Source of the DNA: Choristoneura fumiferana
Lineage: Eukaryota > Arthropoda > Insecta > Lepidoptera > Tortricidae
Length of the DNA: 64,000 bases
Direction: 5' to 3'
NCBI RefSeq assembly: GCF_025370935.1
Contig: NC_133473.1
Location: 13,790,127 to 13,854,126, forward strand
The position numbers and the translations under genes are program-made. Positions 22,976 through 33,720 of the stretch are shown in pieces. How positions within the stretch are numbered: position 1 is the stretch's first letter; every line of letters begins with the position of its first letter. The notes beneath the pieces were generated by a model that saw only the letters and a list, made by a program, of their open reading frames with translations, made no database searches and was not told the DNA's origin.

Positions 22976-25310
22976 TAGTAGGTACTCAGATTTAATTTAT
23001 TGAATCAGGCGTTACTTTGCGGAGGTCCATATCAATGAACTATAAATAATTACTTTACTCACCCGCGGCCTTACTCAGCTCTGTGCAACAAATCTGTGGG
23101 TTTATGTCTAGGTACTTACTCAATAATTGATAGATTCATGCGTACTTTAGTACCTAGGTATGTTACTCCACAGAACTAATAAGAGTGTGGCTTAGCCTTT
23201 CTTAACTATTAACAGCACCCGGGATTTATCACGCCTAATGGGTTTTTCATAAATAATAAACTGTCTTAAGAATTCTCACGGGAAAAACTTTATTTTAAAC
23301 GAATAACAAATTTGAATGCTTGTCCGATACGATCGCATTGACGGAGGCGTCACTCGTGGCAAAAACTAGAACTAAATCAAGTTCGTTCAAAAACTTAATA
23401 ACAAAAACTAAATCTCTAATAACGCCTAACAAAACATTAAGCGTGTTAAGCGTGATAAGCCCCCCGGGACTGCTGCTGCGGTAATAATTATGAATGAAAA
23501 TCAAGAAAGTTTAAAAAGCCTTTCTTTGCCAATATCTAGTTCAGTTTCAACGAGAAAACTGTAAAAGAAATAAAGAAATAGGTAAAAAAAAATTAGGAAG
23601 TTAAAACTCTAAGTTCTAAGATTGCTAGTGAATATCTAAAATCCCTACCGATTTTAACGTCCGACGCAAAAAGAGGAGAATTGTCTGTGGCATCATAGCT
23701 GGAGCGACATAGATGCGTTTTGTTTAAATCAAAATCTAGAACCTTGGCAACTTTTCTTAGTTAGTTTATGCGTGGCATAAAGTACACACTCGCCTTTTTG
23801 CCGGGCTGTGAAGCAATGAAATCACATTGTTCCTCTCGTACAGAAGAGAGTGACAACTTGCGTGTGCGCCAGTCGACGCCCGCGCGTTTCTCCGGAGTGC
23901 ATTGCGCGTGACCAATATGCCTTCCAACGGATTGGGATGTTATAATTACCTATGATAACGTTTATTAAAATTACCCCGCGACTTCGACTTCGCAGAATTA
24001 CTTCTTCTTATTTTCGAAAATGCTGCGCCCAAATGCCACTCCTTGCTTTACCCCCTTTAATTTTGAAGTAACGGTTAATTATTATATTTAGCTATGGATA
24101 GCCAATATCTAATTAATCTATATCATTAACGGTTAAACTACCCATTAAACACTTTATGCCCTATTGCATGAATTAAGTGGTTGACCTTCCAAAATCCAGT
24201 ACATAATGTTCGTCTACTCATATACTCCGTCTACATGCAATTTGTCATGTAAGTACTTTGAAACTTTTAATATAGGGGTTTATATAGGACAAACCCATCT
24301 TATCTTATCGTTAGGGGTCCTTGCGGAGGGATCTTTTGTGTAAGAATATAAACCCATAGTTTGGGCTATGTTTTGATATACATATCAGTCAGTCATTCAG
24401 TTAAAATACAACGCTAAGTGCGTGTGAATATGTTCAGGTCATGCAACGTAATAGTCGTGAAATGACGCATGACGGAGAGAAGTCTAGATACATTTCATAA
24501 TTAATGTTTACATTAACTTTAAGCCTACATTAACTTCATGCCCACTCATAGAAGAATTCACAGGTGGAAATGTAACAATATAAAAAAAGCCCCTGCTTGC
24601 AACGCTGAACTCTGATAAGCCGGTCTAAAGTCCAGCATGTTATTAGAGTTCGGCAGGCAGTAATACTTATATAATAATATTTTAAACTTTCGCGATTCTC
24701 ACTCATAGCATCATACGAGTCGACTATGGTTGAAACGTCGAGGTAATTTTAACATAAAATACCGTGTCGTGATTAAGTCCCGAAATATTAGTTATGAGGA
24801 TAATATTATCGATATCGTTAAAGGGTGGAACCTTTTCGCTGCAAATGTCATGTTCACATTCCATACATCGCCACCGAAATTTTAAGTATAACGCCTGGTT
24901 TTCCCGTTAGATTGTAAAGTAATTAAATAGATTTTACAATAATTGATGTCTCCAGATTACAGATAGCATTTCGAATAGACATCAATTGAGATTATTGTCA
25001 TCGATAAGGTATTTTAAATCTTTTCAGTTAAGATATATCTATAAGCAGATAGATGATGATTTATATAGGCATCTACTTTACCTACAAATTTGTATTTTCA
25101 ATATAATTTATAGCGCCACGAAGCATTTTAAACTATGTACGTACTAGCTGCCCCGGTAAACGTTGACCTGCCATGTAAACCTGAGGAGTAGGAAGGAGGG
25201 TTAAAAATACTGTAGGTACTACCAAAATGACTTAAATATACAAAAAATAGGTATATAAATATTAGTCGAGCCGTCTCGGAAGAGTGCGAATCACACCACA
25301 CACGTGATTT
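22976..25310. other. Gene-free DNA
   Basis: No supported gene. 23653-23740 looks like a degenerate 'cccgacgcaaa' repeat (gtccgacgcaaaaagagg, ctgtggcatcatagct). A CpG-rich patch lies at 23870-23925. At 24937-25002 an imperfect inverted pair (caataattgatgtct and agacatcaattg) forms a possible hairpin. Confidence 0.4.
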
Positions 25311-25560
25311 TTTTAACCCCCGACGCCAAATGAGGGGTGTAATAAGTTTGACCGCTATGTGTGTCTGTCTGTTTGTCTGTATGTCTGTCTGTGGCACCGT
25401 AGCTCTTAAACGGGTGGACCGATTTGAATGCGGTTTTGAAATCAGGATTTCTAGCGATGGTTCTTAGACATGTTTCATCAAAATCGGTTTAGCCGTTTTT
25501 GAGATATTGAACTTGGAAGTTACAAAGTCGGGGGTTTTCCAACTTTTTGATGGTTAGGTC
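25311..25560 (+). repeat. 'aacccccgacgc' interspersed repeat
   Basis: It begins ttttaacccccgacgccaaa, then gtgtaataagtttgaccgct, a tgtctgtctgt tract, gtggcaccgtagctcttaaa and cgggtggaccgatttgaatg. It ends aaagtcgggggttttccaac and tggttag. Other copies are at 51191-51405 and 54275-54504, with a stub at 59829-59862. Confidence 0.65.
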
Positions 25561-26645
25561 ATATATATTAGATATAGTTTGTGTTCGTCGAAATTATTAG
25601 AAATACACGGTAAGTATCCTGACTGTTAAGTAAACGTCCGAATGCTCGACACGCTAATGCCCAATAGACGACACCCTGCTGTCATCTCTATTGTTAATGA
25701 CATAAGATTAAATATGCCAACTATTGGGACAGTGACGAGCACCCGTACGTTTACCTTACTATCTAAGATTTACACCAGATAACATTTTCTCAGACACAGC
25801 TTTCATAACCCAGAGATTATTTGGTACGTTACGTACGTCCTAGTTACATTTTTAACACCATCTCCGGGTGGTCGTAACTGATCTGCATACAATCTTGCAA
25901 GCACCTGTCACTCAGCGTGCGAAGTACGTCGATAACAGTGTAGCGTGGCTCCACAAACAGCGCGATATATCGATCATCCACCTCGCCCGGCTGATAGCGT
26001 TATCAGGACGTCCGCGACCATGCGACCTGTCCCGGAAACAAGCAGTATCGCCATTACGTCACCCGTTTAAAATATAGAAATTAAATGAAGCAGGATGTTT
26101 TGGGGCAGCGAGATAAACTCGGTAAGTCCCGTTTCAGAATCTATGGCCGTAAGCCTCTCTAGATATTGATTTGAGGGAATAGCCCTGTGAAAAAAATGGA
26201 GAAGAAAATTAAATCAAGATGACAAGTACAGCAAAATTTGTGTACACTTAGTGCCACATGTCGTAGCCGAAAAAGTAACTAACTCACGCTTTTCTCACTT
26301 GGATGGCTTAACGAAAATGTTCACTCTATCTCTAATAGATATACACATGTCATAACATTATACAAAGTGTAGTGTGTACTTTAATACACAGGAAAATGAA
26401 GGGTCGAAAGTCGCAAATATCTATTTAAGGTCTTGTTTACATGACATTGTGTATATAATCATTACTTTATCAATCTTAAACAGAAGTGGCCAGATAATAT
26501 TAATAAAGTTATTACCATCAATTAAAGTACTGTTAAATCAGATAGGTACACTTGTTTTTCATTGATCCTCTTGAATAATAAAGGTAGCTCTACAATCCAC
26601 CTTCTTTGTATTCTATGATCGAACTAACAAGCAATAAGAGAAATT
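25561..26645. other. Gene-free DNA
   Basis: The open frame 25868-26077 has no recognised family. The string gatatatcgatcatcc near 25965 resembles a DRE-type site, but one site is weak evidence. No gene called. Confidence 0.4.
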
Positions 26646-26939
26646 GAAAATACAAACTGAAATATAGATGCACAGAAAAACCAGAAAAATAAGACCAGCA
26701 CTGGGAATCGAACCCAGGTCCTCGGTACCAGGTGCTCGTTTGCCTTCCTCTCACAATAAAAATAAATTAAAAAGTAATCTCTAACACTCAAATCTCACTC
26801 AAATCTCATCTCTAAATCTCAAAATCGTTTTAGTTGAATTTGTTTGTATTTTCAATTTAGGTTTTACGGGATGACCGTAAAAGTAAAAATTTGGAATTGA
26901 AATAAAAAATTCAAAAAGATTCCAAAAAACGAATCTTAA
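26646..26939. mobile_element. Rearranged SINE family 1: opposed head and tail
   Basis: 26646-26729 is the tRNA-like head and part of the body on the minus strand (ctgggaatcgaacccaggtc, reversed B box). 26850-26939 is the 3' tail on the plus strand (acgggatgaccgtaaaagta, ending cgaatctta). Between them is a segment of another repeat (26733-26850) that recurs at 27653-27757 (ctcgtttgcc, ctctcacaataaaaataaat). The opposed orientation implies two insertions or an inversion. Confidence 0.55.
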
Positions 26940-28405
26940 GCAATAAGAGAGTAAATAAGTAACTGTAATAGTGTACATCCTAAACTTTTTCCGCTTTGAA
27001 AAATGTAAGACACACACATACAAACATCACGCCTGTATTCCCAAATGGGGTAGGCAGAGCACACGAAATGTTACCGCTTCGGAGCCACTTTTAGCAATTT
27101 TAGGTTTTAAGTTTGACAAAAACGGTACAATTGTGACAGGTTGCTAGCCTGTCGCCTACAGTATTATACCTTAACCTATATCCTCAGTCGCCTCTTACGA
27201 CATAACGGAAGAAATGGAGAGGTGTAATTCTAATCCGACACCACACGGTCTAAAATGTAAGAATAATAACAATAATTGATCTCTCCAACTACAGCAGTGA
27301 GGAATCAAGAATCTTCCAGAAGCAGAGCAAGTGAACTATCACGATGAGACTACCATTTAGTTGAACCGGCCGGCAGATAACAAGCGTTAGATCTCGAAAA
27401 CGGAAGGGTGACCGGCGACCGCAACCAATTGAAGCAATTGTTGCTGTTGCGAAAAGAAATCAAGCCTAATGTGTGTGCTAGTTGAGCCCGCTCCTGATGG
27501 AGAGCCACTTAAATAAATTGGACCAAATTAAACCGTTCTGTGTAGTCTTCTATACAATATTTCATGTATTTACACAGCAGTGTGTTCTGCCAAGTTCGGA
27601 AAATATAGGAGCATGATAATATCTCACGATATGTCAGATTTATTGAGTCAATCTTGCTCGTTTGCCTCCCTCTCACAATAAAAATAAATTAAAAAGTAAT
27701 CTCTAACATGTTACGAAAATCTCAAAATCGTTTATTTTAGTTGAATTTGGTTGTATTTTAATGTAAAATATTAATTTTATTCACATAAAATAGGTAGGTT
27801 GTTGCCATCTTTTTTCTTTGTGATTCCTTGAATTAAACGTCGTGATAACTCCATTTTTGTTGATATGAGATAGTAATTCCGGCTAATGGCAACAACATCT
27901 TGCAATCAGGAGGAAAATGGAGGCTAAATAGTTTATTACAAAAGAATGGAAAAGACCATGTTTGTAATAGCTCATGCCAAAATGCCAATAGTAGCAATTT
28001 TGTTGCGTCCCTTTAGGTAAATGTTTATTAAAATGACTAATAAGTTATAGGAATGAAAACCAAAGCAATACTGCGTAGCGGAAGGCCGGTATTAAATAAA
28101 CTAAATTAGAAAGGTAGATACTTCTGCTTTATTTAGCTCCGAGTCAGGATCGACTTGATTTCCGGATGAGGAATTCCGTTTCCTATTCCGGTATTTCCGG
28201 TTCCGGAATTAATAAGTCTTGCTTGTGATTTATAAGCCCGCAATTTTGAGATTGAATTGCAATTCCGCTAGTTCCGTGTCTTGAGTTTTATTGGATAAAA
28301 ATAAACAAGAATTCCGTAAACACCGCTGCCGAAGAACTAGTTTAAACTAAAAGCTACGTCATTCGCTCTTAAAAATAGCGTATAATTTGAGGTCTACGTA
28401 ATATT
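26940..28405. other. Gene-free DNA with one repeat fragment
   Basis: 27653-27757 repeats the middle segment of 26733-26850 (gtttgcctccctctcacaat, aagtaatctctaacat, ctcaaaatcgttt). 28160-28215 is a run of imperfect attccg/tccggt units. No gene seen. Confidence 0.45.
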
Positions 28406-28407
28406 TA

Positions 28408-29206
28408 GGGGAAACTGTTGTACCTCGGCCATAGTTTTACCTCGGACAGTCGTCTAAATTTAAAAGTTCCGGCATTATTTTAATATCATGTGCTATGTCA
28501 TTTGAACCGTCGGCGGAAAGTATCGAAGTAAAGTTAGTAACGAAAGGCAAACGCTGAATGAGCTGTGTCATGTATTTTGAAAATAAAAATCCTTTTACAA
28601 AAGTACCATTTCTGATGTTTAAATTAAGCTTATTTATTTAATGTTTTAATTTTTCGTATTAAATTCAATAAACTATGTTGAAGTTACGTTCATTAGCTAC
28701 GGAATAATAGGGCTGTTTCAGCCTAAACCTAAATCGATGTACGTTTTTGGACGCATTTTTACCTAAGAACTGGCTACGTTGTACCTAGGACACTAAAAAT
28801 ACGTTGTACCTTGGTCAATGAAATTTTATAGTAAAAAATATATATATTTGGTTCCGTTCCGATCAAATCTAAATGCTGAAAGGTATTTTACTTCAAATTA
28901 AGTAATTTAGTCATTTGATCAATACGATTTCATCGTGTAGGTAATCAGCGTCTAAACTAAAAACTAAGGTAACTTTTTGTTTGATCTATAAAATAATATG
29001 TACGAACTTGGCGGGAAAACTGTTGTGTGCCAATAACCAGTAAATAAATCATTGATTTTATAAATAAGTAAAACATATAAACATTAAATATTTTCTTGTC
29101 AAAAAATCACGTGTCCAAGGTACAACCTCAAATTAATTAATTCCATAATTAGTTATTTTTCTAAAAATCTAAAAAGGAAAACTGTCCGAGGTACAACAGC
29201 TTCCCC
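28408..29206. mobile_element. 799-bp TIR transposon with repeated subterminal motif, TA target
   Basis: Ends are near-perfect inverted repeats (ggggaaactgttgtacctcg and the reverse of cgaggtacaacagcttcccc). TA dinucleotides flank both sides (28406-28407 and 29207-29208). A motif like GTTGTACCTNGGAC recurs inside: 28417, 28435, 28778, 28802, 29111 (reversed), 29184 (reversed). The TA duplication suggests Tc1/mariner/pogo. No transposase frame is present. Repeated subterminal sites are typical of transposase binding arrays, which is inference here. Confidence 0.6.
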
Positions 29207-29344
29207 TACTGATTATAAAGTTAAACTAAATCAACATATTAAAGTTAAATCTTGTTACTCCGTGACCACAAATCCGCAATTTAGTGATGGCGGAGTAGCA
29301 AGTCGGTTTTAGTTCATGACAAATTAATATTTACTTCAAAAAAA

Positions 29345-30180
29345 AAACGATCCAATTATATTTGATTATGTTGAAATTAAATGATAAATGTTTTACCCAT
29401 GTGTCCTCCATCAGAGATTTTGGTGTCACCATGGACTCCCAATTGTATTCATAAAACAATATTTGTAACTCATATAAACAATATTTGTAAACGAGCTTAC
29501 TTAGAAGATTTTATTTTACTCATTTGTCAGAAGTATTTTAGAATTCGCTTCTGTGGTTTGGACTCCTCAGTACCAAGTTCATATTGATCGGTTCGAGCGT
29601 ATTCAAAGTATTTTCCTAAAGTCACTGCTACAACATTTTGATAATTCATTACAATCTTCAAAATATTTCAATATCCTTTCATTAAAAAATAGGCGTCTTT
29701 ATCTAGATTCGATATTCTTTTTCAAACTATTAAAAAAATGAAATTAGGTGCCCAGATCTCTTCCAAAGTATAAGTTTTAGTATTCCTTGCGTCCTCGTAG
29801 ATTGTTCCATGTCAGTTTTGCTCGTACAAAGTACACTGTACCCGTAGTGTAAGTTTTCGGTTACAAAATAGGTACGTCGCGATCGCGTTCGCGTTAAAAT
29901 CTCAATTTATATGGAAACACGAACAGCGCCTCTAGCGGAACGTTTGCGATGTTCGTGTTTCCATACTCATTAAGATTTTAACCCGAACGCGATCGAGACG
30001 TATTTTGTAACCGAAAACTTACACTAAGGTCACTGAACACACTTTTTTCAGACGAGTTCCTAGGTTAATTAATGAACAATTGTATGATATTGACCCATTT
30101 GCGAGTTCACTTGTTTGTTACTCTCAAGAAATTAGTCAGGCAACATTTTGTATAGTAATTTTATCAACATTTCTTTGATC
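29345..30180 (+). pseudogene. LINE reverse transcriptase C-terminal relic, split by a MITE
   Basis: Reads, across frame changes, HINNICKRAYLEDFILLIC, VWTPQYQVHIDRFERIQSIF, LKNRRLYLDSIFFFKLL, FHVSFARTKYT and, after the MITE at 29836-30035, RRVPRLINEQLYDIDPFASS. These follow the order of Jockey/CR1-type pol C-termini (R/K-rich block, W.PQY..HI.RIERIQ..FLK, then the final conserved segment). Two open frames (29381-29587 and 29553-29741) overlap, so at least one frameshift is present. No endonuclease or palm motif remains. Confidence 0.65.
29836..30035. mobile_element. Foldback MITE, 'taagttttcggttacaaaat' family, copy 1
   Basis: Inverted arms start gtgtaagttttcggttac and continue gatcgcgttcgcgttaaaat. 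The outer ends ctgtaccc and ggtcactg pair imperfectly. The middle carries cagcgcctctagcgg. It interrupts the LINE relic between ARTKYT and the continuing frame. Relatives: 36610-36793 and the deleted copy 55170-55293. Confidence 0.7.
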
Positions 30181-31197
30181 AAACCTAGTTTTGTTGATTT
30201 TTAATTTATTTAAGTACTCACATTAGTTTTAAATAACTTTAAGTACCTATGAATATTTATGAACCTCGAGGTCTTTATGTGGTTTTTAGTTTAGGTACTT
30301 GTATACTCATTAATGTATGACTATGTGTTCTTAAAATAAATGAATTTACTTGCATGCTAAATTTATACTCTAGTAAACTGAAATTTGCTGTCACAAAAAA
30401 ATTGCCCTTGTTTGCAAAATCTTATGTTTTGTAAGAAAGATACATAGCTTAGAAAAATAAAAGAAACGTTATTGTGTGCTGGTTTATATTTTTGATCGCT
30501 TCAAAGTAAAATAAGTACTTTATATTTAAAAATATATAAGTAGGTAATCTTATCAAGGTATATAGTAGTGCACAGTGATATGGACAGTACCTAAGTCACT
30601 TTCTCATTTGGAACGTCAACGTGTCCATACAGGCACATTACCATTACATACCATACTTAAATTATTTGCTCTACGTTGCACATTTCTATTATAGGTATAC
30701 GGTACTGCTACAAAACAGGGCGGATTGTGTGGTGGCGGTGACGTGGCTTCCTACAACTTTGAATTTTTTGATTACACTTGCTACAGCAGCCTTGACAAAT
30801 AGTTTTCTTTCAATTATGTATGTATGCTTTCGTTTCACCGCGTTCAGTATAACACTGATACAATATGCAATGGTGACTTTTTTAGGTTTGCTGTAAAAGC
30901 AAGGTATCTGAAGATAACAAAGCTGATTCATTGGAGAATTATAAAAGGTTTGTCAAAAATTTAACGCAGTATTCGGTCTTTATATTAAAACAGATAAAAA
31001 AAAATACAAGCAGTCGGCAATCTGTGTCATCTAAACAGCGTCCCCGCAGCAGAAAGTAATTACATATACGTAAGGTTGATACTCTCTGAGAAAATTGCAT
31101 TTAATCAGAGGACCATAATGTACTATTATCTATTCTGTGCCACAATGTATTTGTTCGTTATTTCTTTCCAAATTTATCTTTTTTGACATACCTATTT
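30181..31197. other. Gene-free AT-rich DNA
   Basis: Two overlapping opposite-strand frames (30621-30896 plus, 30689-30931 minus) show no family features. No gene called. Confidence 0.4.
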
Positions 31198-31577
31198 GAA
31201 ATAAAAAATACAAAAAGATTAAAAAAAACAATCTTAATTTGATTGCTTAATAACGATATCTCTTGTCCGAGTGAGCGGTTAGCTCCAATGGAATGCCGAA
31301 AGTTGCTAAATAAGAAACAAACAAGCTGAGATACGTGGTCCATAGGGGAAATTCGTGTCTGTACCGTTGACCAGCAGTGGTGTAGCGGTATAGCACGCGG
31401 TACGGAATACCGAGGACCTGGGTTCGATTCCCAGTACTGGTCTTATTTTTCTGGTTTTTCTGTACATCTATATTTCAGTTAGTATTTTCAATTTAGGTTT
31501 TACGGGATTACCGTAAAAGTAAAAATTTGGAATTGAAATAAAAAATACAAAAAGATTCCAAAAAACCAATCTTACTC
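31198..31577 (+). mobile_element. SINE family 1, full-length copy preceded by a tail fragment
   Basis: 31198-31235 is an isolated 3' tail (gaaataaaaaatacaaaaag, acaatctta). A complete copy follows: leader aacgatatctcttgtccgag, head, and tail ending ccaatctta at about 31577. The head at 31369-31442 is 74 nt and can form a tRNA-like cloverleaf: gaccag pairs ctggtc, and ctggg pairs cccag around ttcgatt. The anticodon loop has C where tRNAs have U33, so a working tRNA is unlikely. Confidence 0.75.
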
Positions 31578-32931
31578 GTAATACCTATTTGAGCCGCAAG
31601 TTACCTATCCCTAAAATGTATGCAGTAACAGGTAATTTTCTATATAGAGTGCACCAAATTGTGTGCTGCTGAGTATGTGTACCTACCTTTTTATTAACGT
31701 GATATTCTAAATGACTTAAATTTAAGCTATGCTAGTCATCCAGTAACAGCCTGAATAAACATTGACTCCGCTACCGGTCTTAATAACATTGGTGCAAGTG
31801 GACATCAGTATGAAAATCACAACTGGCATGTTGGTTAACCACACATCCGTTTTTGATTCTGCATAACACGTACAGTCGAAATAACTGAATCATTTACCAT
31901 ATTAGAACCTTTGTGCTTTGTATCATGTTGACATCCCATACTTTTGTCAAGGAAATCATAGTGAAATTAATTATGAAAAGGTTCCACCCTGGTACATGAA
32001 TCAATTTGTTTAACTGAATCTACGCAGAAGTAGCAGGAAAACAAGAACGATCGGCTTCGAAATTTTAACGGGAAATTCACAATGCCTACATTTTTTTTTC
32101 AATTTTCAAACGTTTAAATAATCACATGATCAGACCATCGCTATGATACTAGGTAATAAAAATCCTGACCGATTTTAAATGAAACTTGTCACGTATATTT
32201 TTTTTATAACATAGGGGGGCAGCAAAACAGGCCATCAGGCAAACTTGATGAAAAACAATCACCGCTGGCCATGGACACCCATAAGAGCTTCGGTTGCATT
32301 GTTGGCTCGTTTTTTGAAGATCAGTAGCTACCTATATGCTAGTTACGTACCTACCTACTTATTATCTTAGCGATTAAGAAAGAAAGGTGACATAGATAGC
32401 AGCGGTATAGCTAAAATTTAGATTCATGTATTTAAATTTGTCTTTTTTAACTGTCAAAATATAGGGTTTTTTAAGAACCCGCTCTCTTTTGACTCTAACT
32501 ATAACAAAAATAATAATAATATTATATAAAATGCACCGGTCAAAACGTAAACATACCCGGTTAAAGCAACGGCAGATGTTCGAGGAGTGACGTCAGGCGA
32601 CGAGTTGCGGAGATGAAAGCGGAAGGGTGGCAGCTCCGTCAATTGGCACAATTGCTAGTAATTGTGGACGGCATGTCCGGGCGACGAACGCCAGACGATA
32701 GGGATGGGAAAGTATGGTGTGGTGACCGAAACATGGTATTTAACACAAAGCTGAAAAAATAAACGGAGAGCGACACTCTTTTCTAAATTTCTAATGCTTG
32801 TTCATCTTTAGTTATCTTTTTTTTTACGTCGAGGTAAATATTACTCGTGTATTTAACGAGGCAAATCCTGTTTATTTATGGTATTTAACTATCAGTGAAA
32901 ATCAAGAAAGTTTAAGACATTGTAAAAAATA
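31578..32931. other. Gene-free DNA with one retroposon remnant
   Basis: 32190-32320 is a degenerate relative of the retroposon at 20610-20925 (ataggggggcagcaaaacag, aatcaccgctggccatggac, ttcggttgcattgttggct). The rest shows no gene or repeat I recognise. Confidence 0.45.
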
Positions 32932-33178
32932 TATCAATATCATGGGCAATCGATACCAATTGAACCCAGTCCCAAACTATGCAAAGCTTATACTATGGGT
33001 ACTAGGCAACGGATAGACATACTGATATAGATAAATACATACTTAAATATCACATTGACCATCCAACACCCGAGAGCAAACATTCGTATTATTCATACAA
33101 ATATCTGCCCCGACGTGATCGAACCCGGGACCTCAAGTTTCATAGTCAGGTTCTCTAACCACTTGGCTATCCGGTCGT
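32932..33178 (-). mobile_element. tRNA-derived SINE, family 2, copy 2
   Basis: On the minus strand it carries the A-box-like head tagccaagtggttagagaac and a B box (cccgggttcgat). The same body as 18371-18641 follows (tgttgcctagtacccatag). It has lost several bases in the T-arm region and its 3' tail is degraded. Confidence 0.65.
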
Positions 33179-33229
33179 CATTATATCTTAAATTAATTAC
33201 TTAAAATTTCTCTTTTTATTCTAATTATA

Positions 33230-33720
33230 CCCTGGAAGACTGGCCGTGTGTTGGTGTGGGACGCTACCTGTACAGATACCCTGGCGGCGTCCTACCTACC
33301 AGCAACTACCAAATGTGCGGGGGCGGCGGCAGACGCCCGGGAACGCCTCAAGGTCACAAAATATAGCTGTCTCGGCGCCCAATATCATTTCTTTGCTTTC
33401 GTATTAAATGATATTGCAACGGATAACTCACGTCTTAAACCGAGTGCGTAGTGTGCGTGTTGCGGCAGCCGCCGAGTCGCGTGCTCCTGAGAAGAAGGGC
33501 TACGAAATAGCCCGAAATATGTCGAGCTAAACTCGGTTTAAGACGTGAGTTATCCGTTGCAATATCATTTAATATGAGTGAGTCTCACGGTAGTTTCATG
33601 TTCTTTGCTTTCGGCGTCGATACTCTAAGTCCTTGGGGTAAGGGTGCGCTGGAGCTACACAGGGAGCTCAGCAATAGGTAAAGGGAGGCAACAGGCAACC
33701 CTCGCGCCGGCAGCTTTCTT
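33230..33720 (+). pseudogene. LINE pol-like C-terminal relic, interrupted by a retroposon
   Basis: The plus strand reads VLVWDATCTDTLAASYLPA, then GAAADARERLKVTKYSCLGA, QYHFFAF and, after the insertion at 33402-33600, GVDTLSPWGKGALELHRELS and ATGNPRAGSFLAHLS. The pattern W D.TC.DTLA..., K.KY..L...Y.F.P.ăVETLG.WG is one I associate with C-terminal tails of retrotransposon polyproteins in invertebrate genomes. That association is from memory and moderate. No catalytic RT motif is left. The 33248-33451 frame runs into the insertion. Confidence 0.5.
33402..33600 (-). mobile_element. Short foldback retroposon, copy 1 (199 bp), 13-bp target duplication
   Basis: The insert is flanked by perfect ttctttgctttcg copies at 33389-33401 and 33601-33613. 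Its arms are inverted: aatgatattgcaacggataa, ctcacgtcttaaaccgagt, then actcggtttaagacgtgag and ttatccgttgcaatatcatt. A one-sided tail, gagtctcacggtagtttcat, follows the right arm. Removing the insert restores the LINE relic's reading order (FFAF then GVDTL). I see no pol III boxes or poly-A. Confidence 0.75.

Noticed and set aside
31369..31442. Possible functional tRNA gene (74 nt, cloverleaf-like)
   Set aside because: Acceptor and T arms pair well, but the anticodon loop lacks U33, the D arm is weak, and the same sequence with a shared tail recurs at 7260, 26700 and 61800. It is the head of a SINE.
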